DNA of 64,000 bases from Eopsaltria australis (Eukaryota; Chordata; Aves; Passeriformes; Petroicidae): the NCBI GenBank assembly GCA_034509425.1, contig JAVTVJ010000369.1, positions 403,501 to 467,500 on the forward strand, in the 5' to 3' direction. The position numbers were made by a program, and so were the translations under genes. Numbering within the stretch: position 1 is the first letter of the stretch; every line of letters starts with the position of its first letter. A model generated the notes under the pieces. It saw only the letters and a program-made list of their open reading frames with translations, made no database searches and had not been told where the DNA came from. This document shows, piece after piece, positions 20,947 to 31,900 of this stretch.

Positions 20947-21630
20947 TCACAGGGATGAGGGAGCACCCAGAGTTTCTTCTACATTTCGGAACCAGGCGGA
21001 CGCCAACTCTACAGTTGGTGTATCCATTTTTGGGTAATAAAGTGCCACCAAGCTGCTGGAATATGATGCCGGGGCGCCTTGAACCACCTTCCTCCACATG
21101 GCAAGTGTACAAGGGATATCCTCTGGATCTATGGTGATGCTATCATCCTTTAGATCACTATAGACAATTTCCAGCACTGCTAATTCTCTCAAGTACTGGA
21201 TACCTTCATCCACATTGGTCCACTTCCCTGGGGACTTTACAAGATCTTCCTTAAAAGGATATCTTGCCTTCACACTTGAAAGAAGCCGTCTCCAGAGGCT
21301 ACAAGTTGCTCCTTCCTTTGCAAGTCCTCTTTCAATTTCCCCATCCTTAGCAAGGGATCCCAGCTGTTGGGCTTCATGACCTTCTAACTGCTGACTATCG
21401 GCCCCATTATCCCAGCATCGCAGCAGCCATGCAGGGATCCTCTCACCTGACTGGCGGCTGTAATCCTTTCGCAAGTCTCGAAGTTTGGATGGGGTCAGGG
21501 ACCGAGTAACTTCGGTCTCCTGTTTAATCTGCCTCACTCCCTTCGATTCCTTTGCTGAGGGACCTGCCTCTTGATCTAGCCCCATCTCTTCTTCCTCTTC
21601 TTCTTCTTCTCTTACTAATCGGCCTGAAAC
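20947..21630 (-). pseudogene. gag: ERV2 gag capsid region
   Basis: Open stretch from a Glu-rich run (about 21590-21615) through 21585-20947. It includes a helical capsid-like part (PAWLLRCWDNGAD, LKDDSITIDPEDIPCT, SLVALYYPKM). Assigned to capsid by position between the gag N-terminal part and protease; no hallmark motif proves it. It ends at TGA 20947-20949. The N-terminal gag segment is in another frame, and the shift falls at the adenine run noted in the next entry. Confidence 0.65.
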
Positions 21631-22297
21631 TTGCCTCGTCCATTTTTTTTTTCACTACTGGGGCAATTACTGTTGTGGTGGTTTGGGTTCCTATCTCAGA
21701 CATAGTTGTTATGGTTTGTATCCCTGCCTCAGCCACAGTTGTAGTTTGTGTCCCTGTCTCAGCTATAGTGTCCTCAGACACAGTTTGAGTTCCTGCCTCA
21801 ACCACAGTCCTCTGAGAGTATTGAACAGAGGCCCGGTAGGCCCAGGCCAGCCCCCAGTACAGGGCGAGAAGCTGCTCGCATTCCTGGCAGTAAATGAGGC
21901 ACCCTTCTGTCAGCCGACAGGCCAGTTTGTTAGGGTTATTTACCTCTTCAGGAGTAAACTCCCAGGCAACAGGAGGAGATAACCGCCCTAGGAGGCTGCC
22001 CAAATCCCTCCATATACCTTTCCACCCAGGAACTGGGTACCTCAGGGCAGATTTTAACAGCTCCTCACCCAAGGGTCGTTTCCTTCTGTACCAGGGAGAT
22101 GACAATTTCCATGAATTCCATAAGGTAACAACAGTGTTGGCTAATATTATTAATAATATCAGGAAGCTTATGTAAGGGTTGGCAATAATCACAGGAGCCT
22201 GCACTAAAAGATCATCCATACTCAAATTCACCCTGGGCAGAGAGAAGGAGTTATATTCATTCACAGTCATTGTTTGTTTCAACATGTTCCCAAACAT
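21524..22297 (-). pseudogene. gag: ERV2 gag N-terminal region with a membrane-type helix and TQT repeats
   Basis: 257-codon ORF starting at 22297, about 130 bases after the primer site. Residues about 36-60 form a strongly hydrophobic segment (ISFLILLIILANTVVTLW), unusual for Gag. Residues about 165-215 carry four spaced TQT or IQT motifs (VEAGTQTVSE, ETGTQTTTV, EAGIQTITT, EIGTQTTTT). The C-terminal Arg-rich tail after an adenine run (10 A on the minus strand, about 21643-21652) is probably out of frame, because the capsid part continues in another frame beyond the run. Assigned to gag from position. The function of the hydrophobic and TQT parts is unknown. Confidence 0.65.
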
Positions 22298-22429
22298 AGC
22301 AAAACAAAGATAAGCAGTGTGGCAGCCGAAGGCCGTATGCCACGCAGGAGTTTACGACTTGAGAGCTGCTATTGGTAATTACTAGAGCATGCAATATATG
22401 TATATATACATAAAACTGCCTTTATCTCA

Positions 22430-22447
22430 CCCCACGTTCGGGCGCCA
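22430..22447 (-). other. ERV2 primer binding site, tRNA-Lys-like
   Basis: The minus strand reads TGGCGCCCGAACGTGGGG eight bases after the LTR. It matches the first bases of both known Lys primer sites but looks like a mixture of the two isoacceptor types. The exact tRNA is uncertain. Confidence 0.6.
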
Positions 22448-22455
22448 AAAGAGAC

Positions 22456-23026
22456 TGTCGTGGGTTGACCCCAGCTATGTTCCATGTGCCCACTCAGTCA
22501 CTCTATCACTCCCTCTCCCACTGGGAGAGGGGAGAGGATAATATTGAAAAAGCCTATCAGGGTAAGAAAAGGCAGTTTTATTACAGCGGGGAAAAAATAG
22601 AACAAGCAAGCTGAGAGTTGCGCACGCAAGAGCAGAGGGGAAAACAATCAATCTCTACTTCCCATCAGTAGCGATGTCCGGACACTTTCTGGGAAGCAGG
22701 GCTTCAGCACGCGTGGTGGTTGTTCAAGGAGGCAAACATGGACAAGTCCTGAGTGCCTCCCCCTCCTCCTCTCTTCCTTCCCTTATATATCTGAGCTGAT
22801 GTCATATGGTATGGAATATCCCTTTGGCTGACTGGGGTCAGCTGGCCTGCTGGTGTCCCCTCCCAGGATCTTGCCCACCCCCATCCCCTTCAGTGGGGGA
22901 AGGAATGTCAGAGGGACAGGACTGCTTGGCAGTAGCCAAAACACTGCTCTGTTATCAACGCCAGCTACCAAAGCAAAGCACAGCACTGTAAGGGCTGTGA
23001 GCTTTACCCCAGTCAGACCCAATACA
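22456..23026 (-). mobile_element. ERV2 5' LTR (571 bp, uninterrupted)
   Basis: Matches 6605-7147 plus 15355-15383. TATATAAG lies in minus orientation near 22783-22791. It contains gtaagggctgtgagctt at 22989-23005, the empty version of the ERV1 insertion site. It is followed by CCAGG (23027-23031), the target duplication. Confidence 0.9.
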
Positions 23027-23653
23027 CCAGGGCAATGGCTTGGTGTCAAGGCATCTCCAGGGGATTTTTGCCTCCCAGCTGCCTCTTCTAATATGTGAGG
23101 ATGACTTGGTTTCTGTGCTCATCACAACTGCTTCCTCCAAGGTAAATTGCATATTAAAAACACATTCATAGATACTTCAAAATGTGGCAAGCCTATGGTC
23201 ATTGTGGGTTGCTGGGATTTTTTTTGTTTGTTTTTATATTAGAAAACCACATGGGGCCTTAAGCGGCATGTCTTTCAGCCTTGCTTGCAGAGCATCCTTT
23301 CTTCCTTCTTAACTCTGCCATTAAAAATTTGCTTTGGGCTGATGCTTGATGCTGAAAGCTTGGCCTGAGGGTTTATTTTTCGATGTGTGAATTTCAGAAA
23401 ACTGGCCATCAAAAAGAGGTGGTTTTGAACCTTTGTGAGATTTTTTCTGAAGAAAAATGCACACATTTGTGTGCTGGCTGTCTGCTTTAGGGCTGCTGGT
23501 GGTGAAGGAATCGTGTGGCCATACCTATGTGCCCATTAGCCCTGTCTTTCTAAATTTTGAGCTGATTGTTCAGGTTCAGGCAATTTGTCGGGAAGATATA
23601 GACAAAGGCCCTGAAAATACTGACTTTCTTCAATTGATGTGAAAATAGATAGC
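23027..23653. other. Intergenic spacer, no gene seen
   Basis: Short ORFs only. No domain or repeat recognised apart from the target duplications at its two ends. Confidence 0.5.
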
Positions 23654-24142
23654 TGTAAGAGTCTGGACGGAAATCCCTTGTCTGCCTCACGACCATCGAC
23701 AGAAGCAGAGGCCGAAAACCCAGAGACCCTAAGAGGGGAAAAGGACTTTTGCACAATGAAGTCCAGCCGGATCTTGGTGGGGTGCCTGCCAGGTGCCCAG
23801 GTGTACTGCAGAGCTGTGCTGCTGAGCTGTGCTGCAGAGGCGTGTTGGAACACGCCCGTGGGAACCATGTCCGCCTGGCTACCGGGGCGGAAAGAACTGA
23901 ACTATATGTCCGGTACAGCTGCACCTGTACTCTAAAACAATGGGCCTTACTCCCCACCTGCTGGCTACTTGCCCCTCGTCTCTGGAGGGATTGCCTCATC
24001 TCTTGGTTACCTGCTCCCGCTTTCGAAAAGACTATAAAGAGACTCTCAAAAAGTACCCCTACGAGATCTCCCTACGGACGAGACGAATCCATCGGATCCG
24101 TACAACGAGGACCTCGTCGTGCCGTGGTAGCTATACCCCCCC

Positions 24143-24179
<37 letters not shown>

Positions 24180-24339
24180 CTCTCTTTCTCTCCTCTATCG
24201 CATAAGCGTGTTGTTGGCACTCAATAAAGTGCTTTTGATTTTGGTTAAAGCAAAAATACTTGTCCCTGTTTTCTTTTGCACTCTGAGATTCAAAGTAACG
24301 AACCATCACGACCCCTGCTCCTACGAGCGGATTGTGACA
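23654..24339 (+). mobile_element. Solo LTR (686 bp), sense to the downstream host gene
   Basis: TGTAAGAGTC...GATTGTGACA, flanked by the 5-bp duplication ATAGC (23649-23653 and 24340-24344). A TATA-like ctataaag lies near 24031-24038, a CT dinucleotide run at about 24147-24175, and AATAAA at about 24222-24227. It ends about 1.2 kb before the first coding exon of the C12orf75-like gene, in the same orientation. The 211-aa ORF across it is incidental. Confidence 0.85.
24147..24175 (+). repeat. (CT)n microsatellite inside the LTR
   Basis: About 14 uninterrupted CT repeats followed by a CT-rich tail. Confidence 0.9.
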
Positions 24340-24692
24340 ATAGCCAGTCAGAGGAGGGAGATCTCACACCCTGTCCTGAGGTGAACATCATTGGGCCCTT
24401 GTAGGTGTTCCTAGGGCAGAAATCCATAGAAGACTGGATGTTATTGTCTCTGCTGCTTGTGGAGCTGCTTTGTTTTAATGTGTACTTCTTAGGAAACCTG
24501 TAAGAGAATTGTGATGTCTTTTTTTGCCCCTTCTCTGAACAGACTGCAAGCTCAGGCTTCAGCACTTTATATCTGGTCCTTTTGTAGTAGACAGTTATCA
24601 GTCATATGCATATGTAATGCTCATACTGGTGTTTCTGTGACACCCCTAAAACATCGTTCTGAGCCCTTAAACAAATTTGTTGGAGCAGTAGT

Positions 24693-24710
24693 ATCTATCT
24701 ATCTATCTAG
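24693..24710 (+). repeat. Short (ATCT)n microsatellite
   Basis: Four consecutive tetranucleotide repeats. Confidence 0.8.
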
Positions 24711-25129
24711 AGTATTTGCAGTTGTATCTAGATGTATCCATTGGATTTCAGCTTCCTGGTCATTTGAGAATGGAGGAGGAGTAACCAAGCCATCAAGGTT
24801 TTATTTAAAGTATTTTACTTCTCTGTGTGGAAGACAGGTTTGGGTTAACAGAAAGTCAAACTCTTTTTTGTAAATGACACAAATGTTAAATGAAAATGAT
24901 TGCTTGAAGAATTTGTAAATTTATCTTTCATGTTTCTCAGTGCTGCTGATATTATTTGGGGAAAGTGAATCTGTAGCTCTTCTCAACTCAATGGATCTTC
25001 AGTTTCATCATCATGTTTCTTATAAGAAGAGAAATATCCAAACCAATCAATAAAGATTTGCTTAAAATAGTGAACAGGTAGCAGATGTAGGGTTTGCAGC
25101 CCGGTCCTGTGGTTACACCGATGTTCCCC

Positions 25130-25990
25130 TTGGTGAATGAGGGGTGTCCCAAAGCTCCCGTGAAACGCGTGAGCCAAGGAGCATCTCCAGTGCCCGGGGA
25201 GGCTCTGGGCTTGTTGCCTGCGGGCGGGGGTCGTTCGGAGTCCTGCAGGCTTGACCCTGGGCTGAGCCATATCCCCGGCTGAGCAGCTCCAGCCCGTACG
25301 GACGAGGGGGACAGCCCGGGAAGCGGGGTATGGCTCTCCTTGGGGAAGAACCGGGTGTGCGGTGAGGGGCCGGGACTGGGGCCGGGAGGCGGCGCTCGGA
25401 GCCGGCGGTTTCCCGGGGCGATGGGTGGGGAGAGGAAGAGGAGGAGGAGGAGGAAGAGGAGTCCCCGCGGCTTTATCTCCCACCCGGCTCCGCCCGCCGC
25501 CGGCTGTCTCCCATGACCGCAGCGCACCGCACCGGCGGGTGCAGCGCCGGCCAGGGCAGCGCCCATGGGCTGCGGTAACTCCACGGCCGGCGACGCGGGC
25601 GGGCGAGGTAGGTCGGCGGGCCGGGCCGGGCCGGGCTGGGCTGAGCTGGGCTGGGCGAGCGGTGGGCGAGCATCCCCGCCGTGCCGGGGCAGCCCTGCGG
25701 GGACTGCGAAACGGGGGACGGCGGCGGCAGGCATGCACCCGCACCCGGCGGGGAGACAGCCCCCGGCTCGGGTGATGCCCGTCCGAGCCGCGGGAATCGC
25801 TGCCTGCCCTCTCACAAGAGCATCTTCCTTTCCCGAGGCTGATTCACTTGCTCAGGGGAGAGAGGGTGATGTGGCCTGCCGCGGGCACCGGCGGCTTTCT
25901 GGTGCCCGGTTGTCGCTAGAATCACCACCTCCGACAGCAGCTGCTCAGGGCACGGCGAGCCTAGGCCGGGAACTGGACGTAAGGATCCCG
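25130..25990 (+). promoter_or_regulatory. CpG island, presumed promoter of the C12orf75-like gene
   Basis: Strongly GC- and CpG-rich stretch in an otherwise AT-rich neighbourhood, with a (GAG)n-rich block at about 25436-25460. It spans the first coding exon at 25565-25607. A CpG island over exon 1 is the usual promoter layout of broadly expressed vertebrate genes. The transcription start cannot be fixed from sequence. Long antisense ORFs here reflect high GC content. Confidence 0.75.
25565..25607 (+). CDS. C12orf75: C12orf75 exon 1 (coding part)
   Basis: ATG at 25565 opens 14 codons (MGCGNSTAGDAGGR) plus one base. The donor gtaggt follows at 25608. The start is chosen because it matches the family N-terminus and lies in the CpG island. 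The 180-aa ORF that continues past the donor is read-through into intron 1. Confidence 0.88.
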
Positions 25991-28900
25991 CCGAGGGTGT
26001 CAGCTCCATCCTCTTCTCTTCCCTATAAAGCCATGAATGACACTTCTGAAATGAATTTGTGCCACATCTCCTTTTGCTTGTTGGAGAAGTTGGAAGATAT
26101 TCCATGATTGAGGCTTCATGCCTGTTAATGTGCACTGCTGGCTGGTGCATCCAACTGGCTCCCTTATTTGTTCATTGCTATATTCAAAAGAGATAAGATC
26201 TGGGAAGATGGTGCTGTTGTGCTCTTCCTCCCCTCAGCCCCCGCAGAAAAGGAAAGTACATAGAAACTGATAAGTGGACCTTCACCCTGTAATCATAATA
26301 TGAGCATTTCTCAATCATTTTTCATCCTAGCTGCACTTGGCAAACATTGCCACCTGTTCCAGTACCTTTATCGAGTCTTTTAGATGCCCTTGAGAGCTTT
26401 CAGCTCTTGAAAATACACAGCAAAATAATGGTTGGACCACTTAGAATTACTGGGTACCCATCTCTTAATTTTTTGACTTGCTTTAACCAGAGCTTCACTG
26501 GTGCCTTAGGTGGTGTTAGTCCTGACTTGGTCATGACTGTGAGTGTGAGTGACACTGCCTTCTCTAGGGTGTACAAATGTGCGTATGCTTGTGGGGTGTG
26601 TTACTGGTTTACCTGTTCAGCTCTGCACTTCACACTCAGAGGAGAATGTGATTCTGCCATTCCTTACTCGGCTTCTGTTAAATGATAAGTTAGGTTTTAG
26701 GTACTATGTCTATCTATCAGAGGCCTCTCTCATCCATAAAGAATGCACTGCGTGAATTTACTTGAACATTCAGTGCTCTCATTAGAGCTATCCTGTTTGC
26801 ACACATGAATTCTCTCCCTTTAGTTGATTCCCACATTGTTGTGACTGGAAGTTCTTTCTGTATATGACCAGTCTGGCTTTATACCACTGGGGTGATGCTT
26901 GTTCACATCACATTTCTGTGGGCTGGGTAAAAGCGCCAGTGCAAGCTTCAGAGTAGTTGAGACAAAAAGGTTGAGTTGATTATTAGTCCATTTGTGATAG
27001 TTTCTAAATTAATGTTGATCTGGCCGCCCTGTGGAACTTGTACCAGGGTACAAATGGGTAAATGTCAAATAGACTAACTGACAGCATGTCTTAGGTTACA
27101 ACGGCATGTATTCTATCACCATCTTCATGGGATGTTGGGGCCGGGTGGGGCAGTGTTCCTGATGGCCGCAGAACCCTGATGGCCGCAGAACGTTTGCTAA
27201 TGGGCCGGTCGTTGGGGACGGGTGGGGCACTTTACTTTGCTCATCTTCAACGACTGCAGCTAATGGCCCATCATCCCATTGTGAGATGCCCCGCCCAGGG
27301 GGAGGAACCAATGTATCCCTATCTGCATATAAGCTGGGATTTGAAGCACCACAGGCAGCTTTTTCCACTGGATTCCCAGAGGAAGACCAGATCCTTCTAC
27401 ATCACCACTGGACCTTCAGAGGAGAGCTACACCTTTCACAGGATCACTGCTTCAACAGAATCACATCTATCACTCCCAGAGGACTGCAACCACCTTCTAA
27501 GTGGACTACTACCAACACCCTGACCGACAGGGTGTCAGGTTGTATTCTGACTCTGTCAGTGTTTTTGTATTATTCCATTTTTCCTATTAAATTGTAGTTC
27601 TGACTTTGAGCCTCTCACTGATCTGCTTTCAAACTACCACACAGCAGTATTATTTAGTGAATTATTTTGAACTTAAAGTTTGTTTAAATGTGTCCCGTTG
27701 CATTAGAGGTAGTTGTCTTCAACACGTTTTGGCTTGTAGATAAAGTATTTTCACTGAAGGTCCGACCCCTTTGATAGTTAAACTTACTTCTACTGTTATA
27801 CATAAAATATTTGAACTTGAAGTTTTTGGTAAACTTTTGCATGCTCTTTAGAAGTATTGCACAGATCTCCAAGGGTTTAGTGTCGGTGGCAAGAGAAGCA
27901 AGATACCAACTCAGTGTGAGTCATAAATCAAGCTCCCCTATTGTCAGACAGCGCGCACACTTATACTTCTCTACGTGCTCAAAATATTATTCTCTTACAG
28001 AAGTTTCACACGGGATCTTTCTCTAATCTAATTAAAACACCAAACTGGTATCAGAAAGCAACAACAGTAACAGTTTCTTCTGCCAAGTTAATCTTTGGAC
28101 ACCTGCAGCCTGTTTTCAGCTTTCATGTCTCTCTTTCCCACAGTTGTCTTGAGAATAACCTTGAGCAGAGGCCTAGCTTTCATCTAAGGGGCCTGGATTG
28201 CTCACTCACTTTATGTCTGAGCAGCTGGAGAAGGATATTCTCCAACAGTTTAGTGCAGGTAAAAACCAACAATGCCATGTAAAACACATTAGTATAATGG
28301 AATTATTACTGTTGCACTGATATGTTGGTGGCGAGAGAAGCAAGACGTAGATTCAATGTGAATCATAAATCAAGCTCGTTTATTGTCAGACAGTGCACAT
28401 ACTTATACTACTTTACGTGCTCAAAATATTATTTACTTACAGAAGTTTCACACAGGATCTTTCTCTAATTAGAGCACTACATTATTATCAGAAGGCTACA
28501 ACAACAGTTTCTTCTGCCAAGTTAATCTTTGGACACCTGCAGCTTGTTTTCAGCTTTCATGTCTCCCTTTCCCACAGCTGTCTTGAGAATAACCTTGAGC
28601 AGAGGCCTAACTCTTGTCTATGGGGCCTGGATTGCTCACTTATACTTTATGTTTGTGCAGCCAGAGATGGCCATTTCCCAACACTGATAGACCTCTCCAA
28701 ATCAAATACAGGTCTGAAAGGTCCAGTTCTCTTCTCAGTTTCACCACTGTCAGTCAGGAATTACTCTGTGCAGTCTATGGTCTTAAAATAACGAACAGCT
28801 GGTGATAAAAGTAAGACATCAGATGTCTACTATTTATTTACTTCATTTAACATTCCTTACAAACTGTGTCTAATAAAAATAAAATTATTTTATAAAGGGG

Positions 28901-31900
28901 AAGGAGAAGACTTACCATTTTTATTCTGAGTCTTCCAGCTTTCAAGGAAAGTGCATGTCACAATTTTACCAAAAAACGTGAAGACTGTGTAAATACAAAT
29001 TAATTTTGTGGCATGCACAGTATGACTACATCTTTAATGCTAAAGTTATGACTATTCTGTAGTCAGTAATGTCAAAGCTAGAGGTAAAAAACATGTAATT
29101 AACCTGTAACACTCTCTGTTGTATCATGTGACAAAGTATAGCATTGTAGTGTACTTCACAGAATACATTAAATGTGTTACGCAAGTCCCCATTTTCTTAC
29201 TCTGGTAACATTTCTATTGTAGCCTAATTTGATTTTTCCTAAGCAGATGTATATATGGTGATAGTTCAGCTAATGTTATTATCTTCTGTTGCATGGCTAG
29301 GATGACATCAGAGCTTTCAGCTCTATGGTCTGTGAGATCTAAACTAATAGATGTGATCTAGAATAGCATTTCAGTCTATGGTGCAGTACTCCAGAACACC
29401 AATATAACTCACAGCATTCAAATGTTCTTTCCAGAGTATCAGACAGTGGCAAAAAGCTCTTCAGTTGAGAAATGGCAACTTCAGTTATCCAAGTAAACTG
29501 ATGTATATACATCCTTCTTAAATTACCTAGCTATTTTATGTTTTAACTATGGATTATACTAATTTTTTATTTCTCAACTTGCTGTTTTCGTTGTGTTTTG
29601 TTATCTCCTTTTACATATCCTTCTTTCATGTTATTTCCTGGAGTTTTAGAAGCTCAAAAATAGCTCTCCTTTTTTTGTCTTTTAAAAATATGCTCTTAAA
29701 CATTAATTTACTTTTTTCTTCCTAAGTTAAGGCATTTCCCTTCATTCTAATGATTCTTCACTAAAAGTTTTTAACTTCCTCCTCCTTTCCGTATCTATTG
29801 TAGTAGCAATGACAGCACCTTAAATTATGGTACTCTATGGAAGCTGTCAGTCTAACCTTAATTTAAATATACTGAGAAGCTGTTAGTCTGTGGAAAGCTT
29901 CAAATACAGTCAAGTTATGATGAAGGAGAACTTTCACACCAAGTTTTAACAGATTTATTCACTTCAAGTTTGGTGCGATGCCCAGGAAGACATCGTGCCA
30001 TTCTATTGATTGGATCAAGTCTGTGTACAGAACGCCTACCTGATGAGCTGAAGAAGTAATCAATTTGAAACAAATTGATATAATTCTGTCCTCAGTTACA
30101 ATGGGGTATAAATAGAATAAATTCATTGATGTTAGAACGCACTTCCATATTGCTGTCTGTTGGAGCACGTCAGAAAGGAGCCTGCAGTAGAAAACTCATT
30201 TTTAATCTCAACAGTTGCATGTATGTGTGTGTAATTTTGAGGGGTTTTATTTGCTTTTTGTAACAATTTGAAGTATGTGCAAGAAAATGTCATAGGGCAT
30301 TGTTTATTAAAAATATTAGGAAAATGTTTCGTAATCTTCTCTAAAGTCAGGTCCTGGCATTTTTTGTATCCATTTTATTCACGTGAGTGGTTGCCTCTCA
30401 TGCTTTTTATGCTTTTCTGAAGCTTTTGTCTCCCACCTTCACTCATTATGCATTTCTCAGCACAGAGGAATATTGTCTGTGGCTATCCACGTCTCCCAAT
30501 CATCTTTTACATTAGGCCTGCACATACTGAAATCCTGCAGTGCTGCCAAGAGAAGCTGCTGTTGTTCTGAAAGAGCTAAACCCCCTCTCACCTAATGGAA
30601 GATGCTTTGGGATAAATTCTTCTTTTTGATTTGTGACTGTTGAAATGCTCTGGGGTTTTTTTGAGGGATCACAGCTCCACTGCTCTAGACAGAATATTTT
30701 TTTTCTGTAATCACTGGGGCTCAGAGCAATGTGTGGCTGAAAGGGCCACATTTATTTGCTGGCTGTACTCTTTCTTCTGCTTCTGTAGCTCTAAAATGGC
30801 AAAATGCACCCATGGTCCTACTGTGTAAATTGTGTGAGCAGAGAGGTAATTCAGGACAATTCAGTGCAGCCTATTTTTTTATGGATGTGGCTTCATGGTT
30901 ACTCTTCAATCTGTTGCTGAGGTTAGGTTTGAAAAACTGAGCGAATAAGAGCCTATCAAGATAAGGCTTGTGGGGTCAAGTGTTGCCTTTTTTTAGGCCA
31001 AGCTGATATAGTGGGAAAAAATGGACAAGCTTTATATATGTGAGGCTTTTCTCAAGTCATTTATGGACACCATCCTATCTATGAGAGCACTAAGCCTTGT
31101 TGCTATGGAACAAGCTGTAGAGTGTGGATCGGTAGTAAACAAGATTCTTTGGCTGAACTTCTGGCAGAGGAAACTTGAGTAGCAATAAAATTGTGTTGCT
31201 CACTAAACATGCAAGAGTTAGTCTAATGTGTCAGCAAAGTAATGGGGTGAGGGTGAATGGATTGGACTTTGCAAATAAACACGTCTGTATGAACTGAGAT
31301 GTTTTTGGGTTCCTTGAGAAATAATATCTCTGTATAAGGAGTGTTCAGGCTCCCTAATGAACAAAACCTTATAAGTTTGTACACAGACAAGTACACCTAG
31401 GTAAAATGATGTTCATTTGCATGCTCAGAACTCTTGCAGGAAGAAAACTTTGTTAACTGGAAACACTTTCAGATCTATTGTCAGGTACCTTAGTGGTACT
31501 TGAGTGAACTTGAACCAAACACTTATTACACTTCTGCTAGTGAAAATGAGAAATAACCTCACTAAAATTAATGGAATCCCATCAATGAAAGTGAGGATAA
31601 ACTGGTTTTCTGTGCTTATAAAAAAGTAGAAAACAATGTATTTCTTTTTATATGTATTTTTTATTTATTATAAAAGTAAAACTGATCTCTTAAAAAGTGA
31701 ATTTGTTTTTATCATACTCAGTTCTCAAAGTTTTTGTGCTAAATGCTTTTCAAAACACTGCAGTGATTTTTCAGCAGTAGTACCCTTGCTAATATTCCAA
31801 GGAAACAAGTGCTGCCATGTGTGAACAGTAGTGGCATATTTCCAAACACAGGTCCATGACTGTGTAGCTTTACACAAAGTATACGTTGATTATCACCTCT

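Larger units (their letters stand above)
6605..23026 (-). mobile_element. ERV2: class III/ERVL-like provirus, minus strand, with nested insertions
   Basis: The outer boundaries TGTCGTGGG...CCCAATACA are flanked by a 5-bp duplication CCAGG (6600-6604 and 23027-23031). Order on the minus strand: 5' LTR 22456-23026, primer site 22430-22447, gag, protease, RT, RNase H, integrase with D-X35-E, polypurine tract, then the 3' LTR 6605-15383, which is interrupted by ERV1. No env lies between integrase and the 3' LTR, as in ERVL-type elements. The two LTRs differ at roughly 18-19 of 571 positions by eye. Three later insertions are nested: ERV1 in the 3' LTR and two solo LTRs in pol. All coding regions carry stops or frameshifts, so it is a dead copy. 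Confidence 0.88.

Noticed and set aside
24983..25815. Two minus-strand ORFs of 253 and 275 codons over the CpG island
   Set aside because: Pro/Arg/Ala-rich composition from GC-rich DNA. They are antisense to exon 1 of the real gene and show no domain.
25565..26107. 180-codon ORF starting at the C12orf75 ATG
   Set aside because: Only its first 14 codons are real; the rest reads through the gtaggt donor into intron 1.
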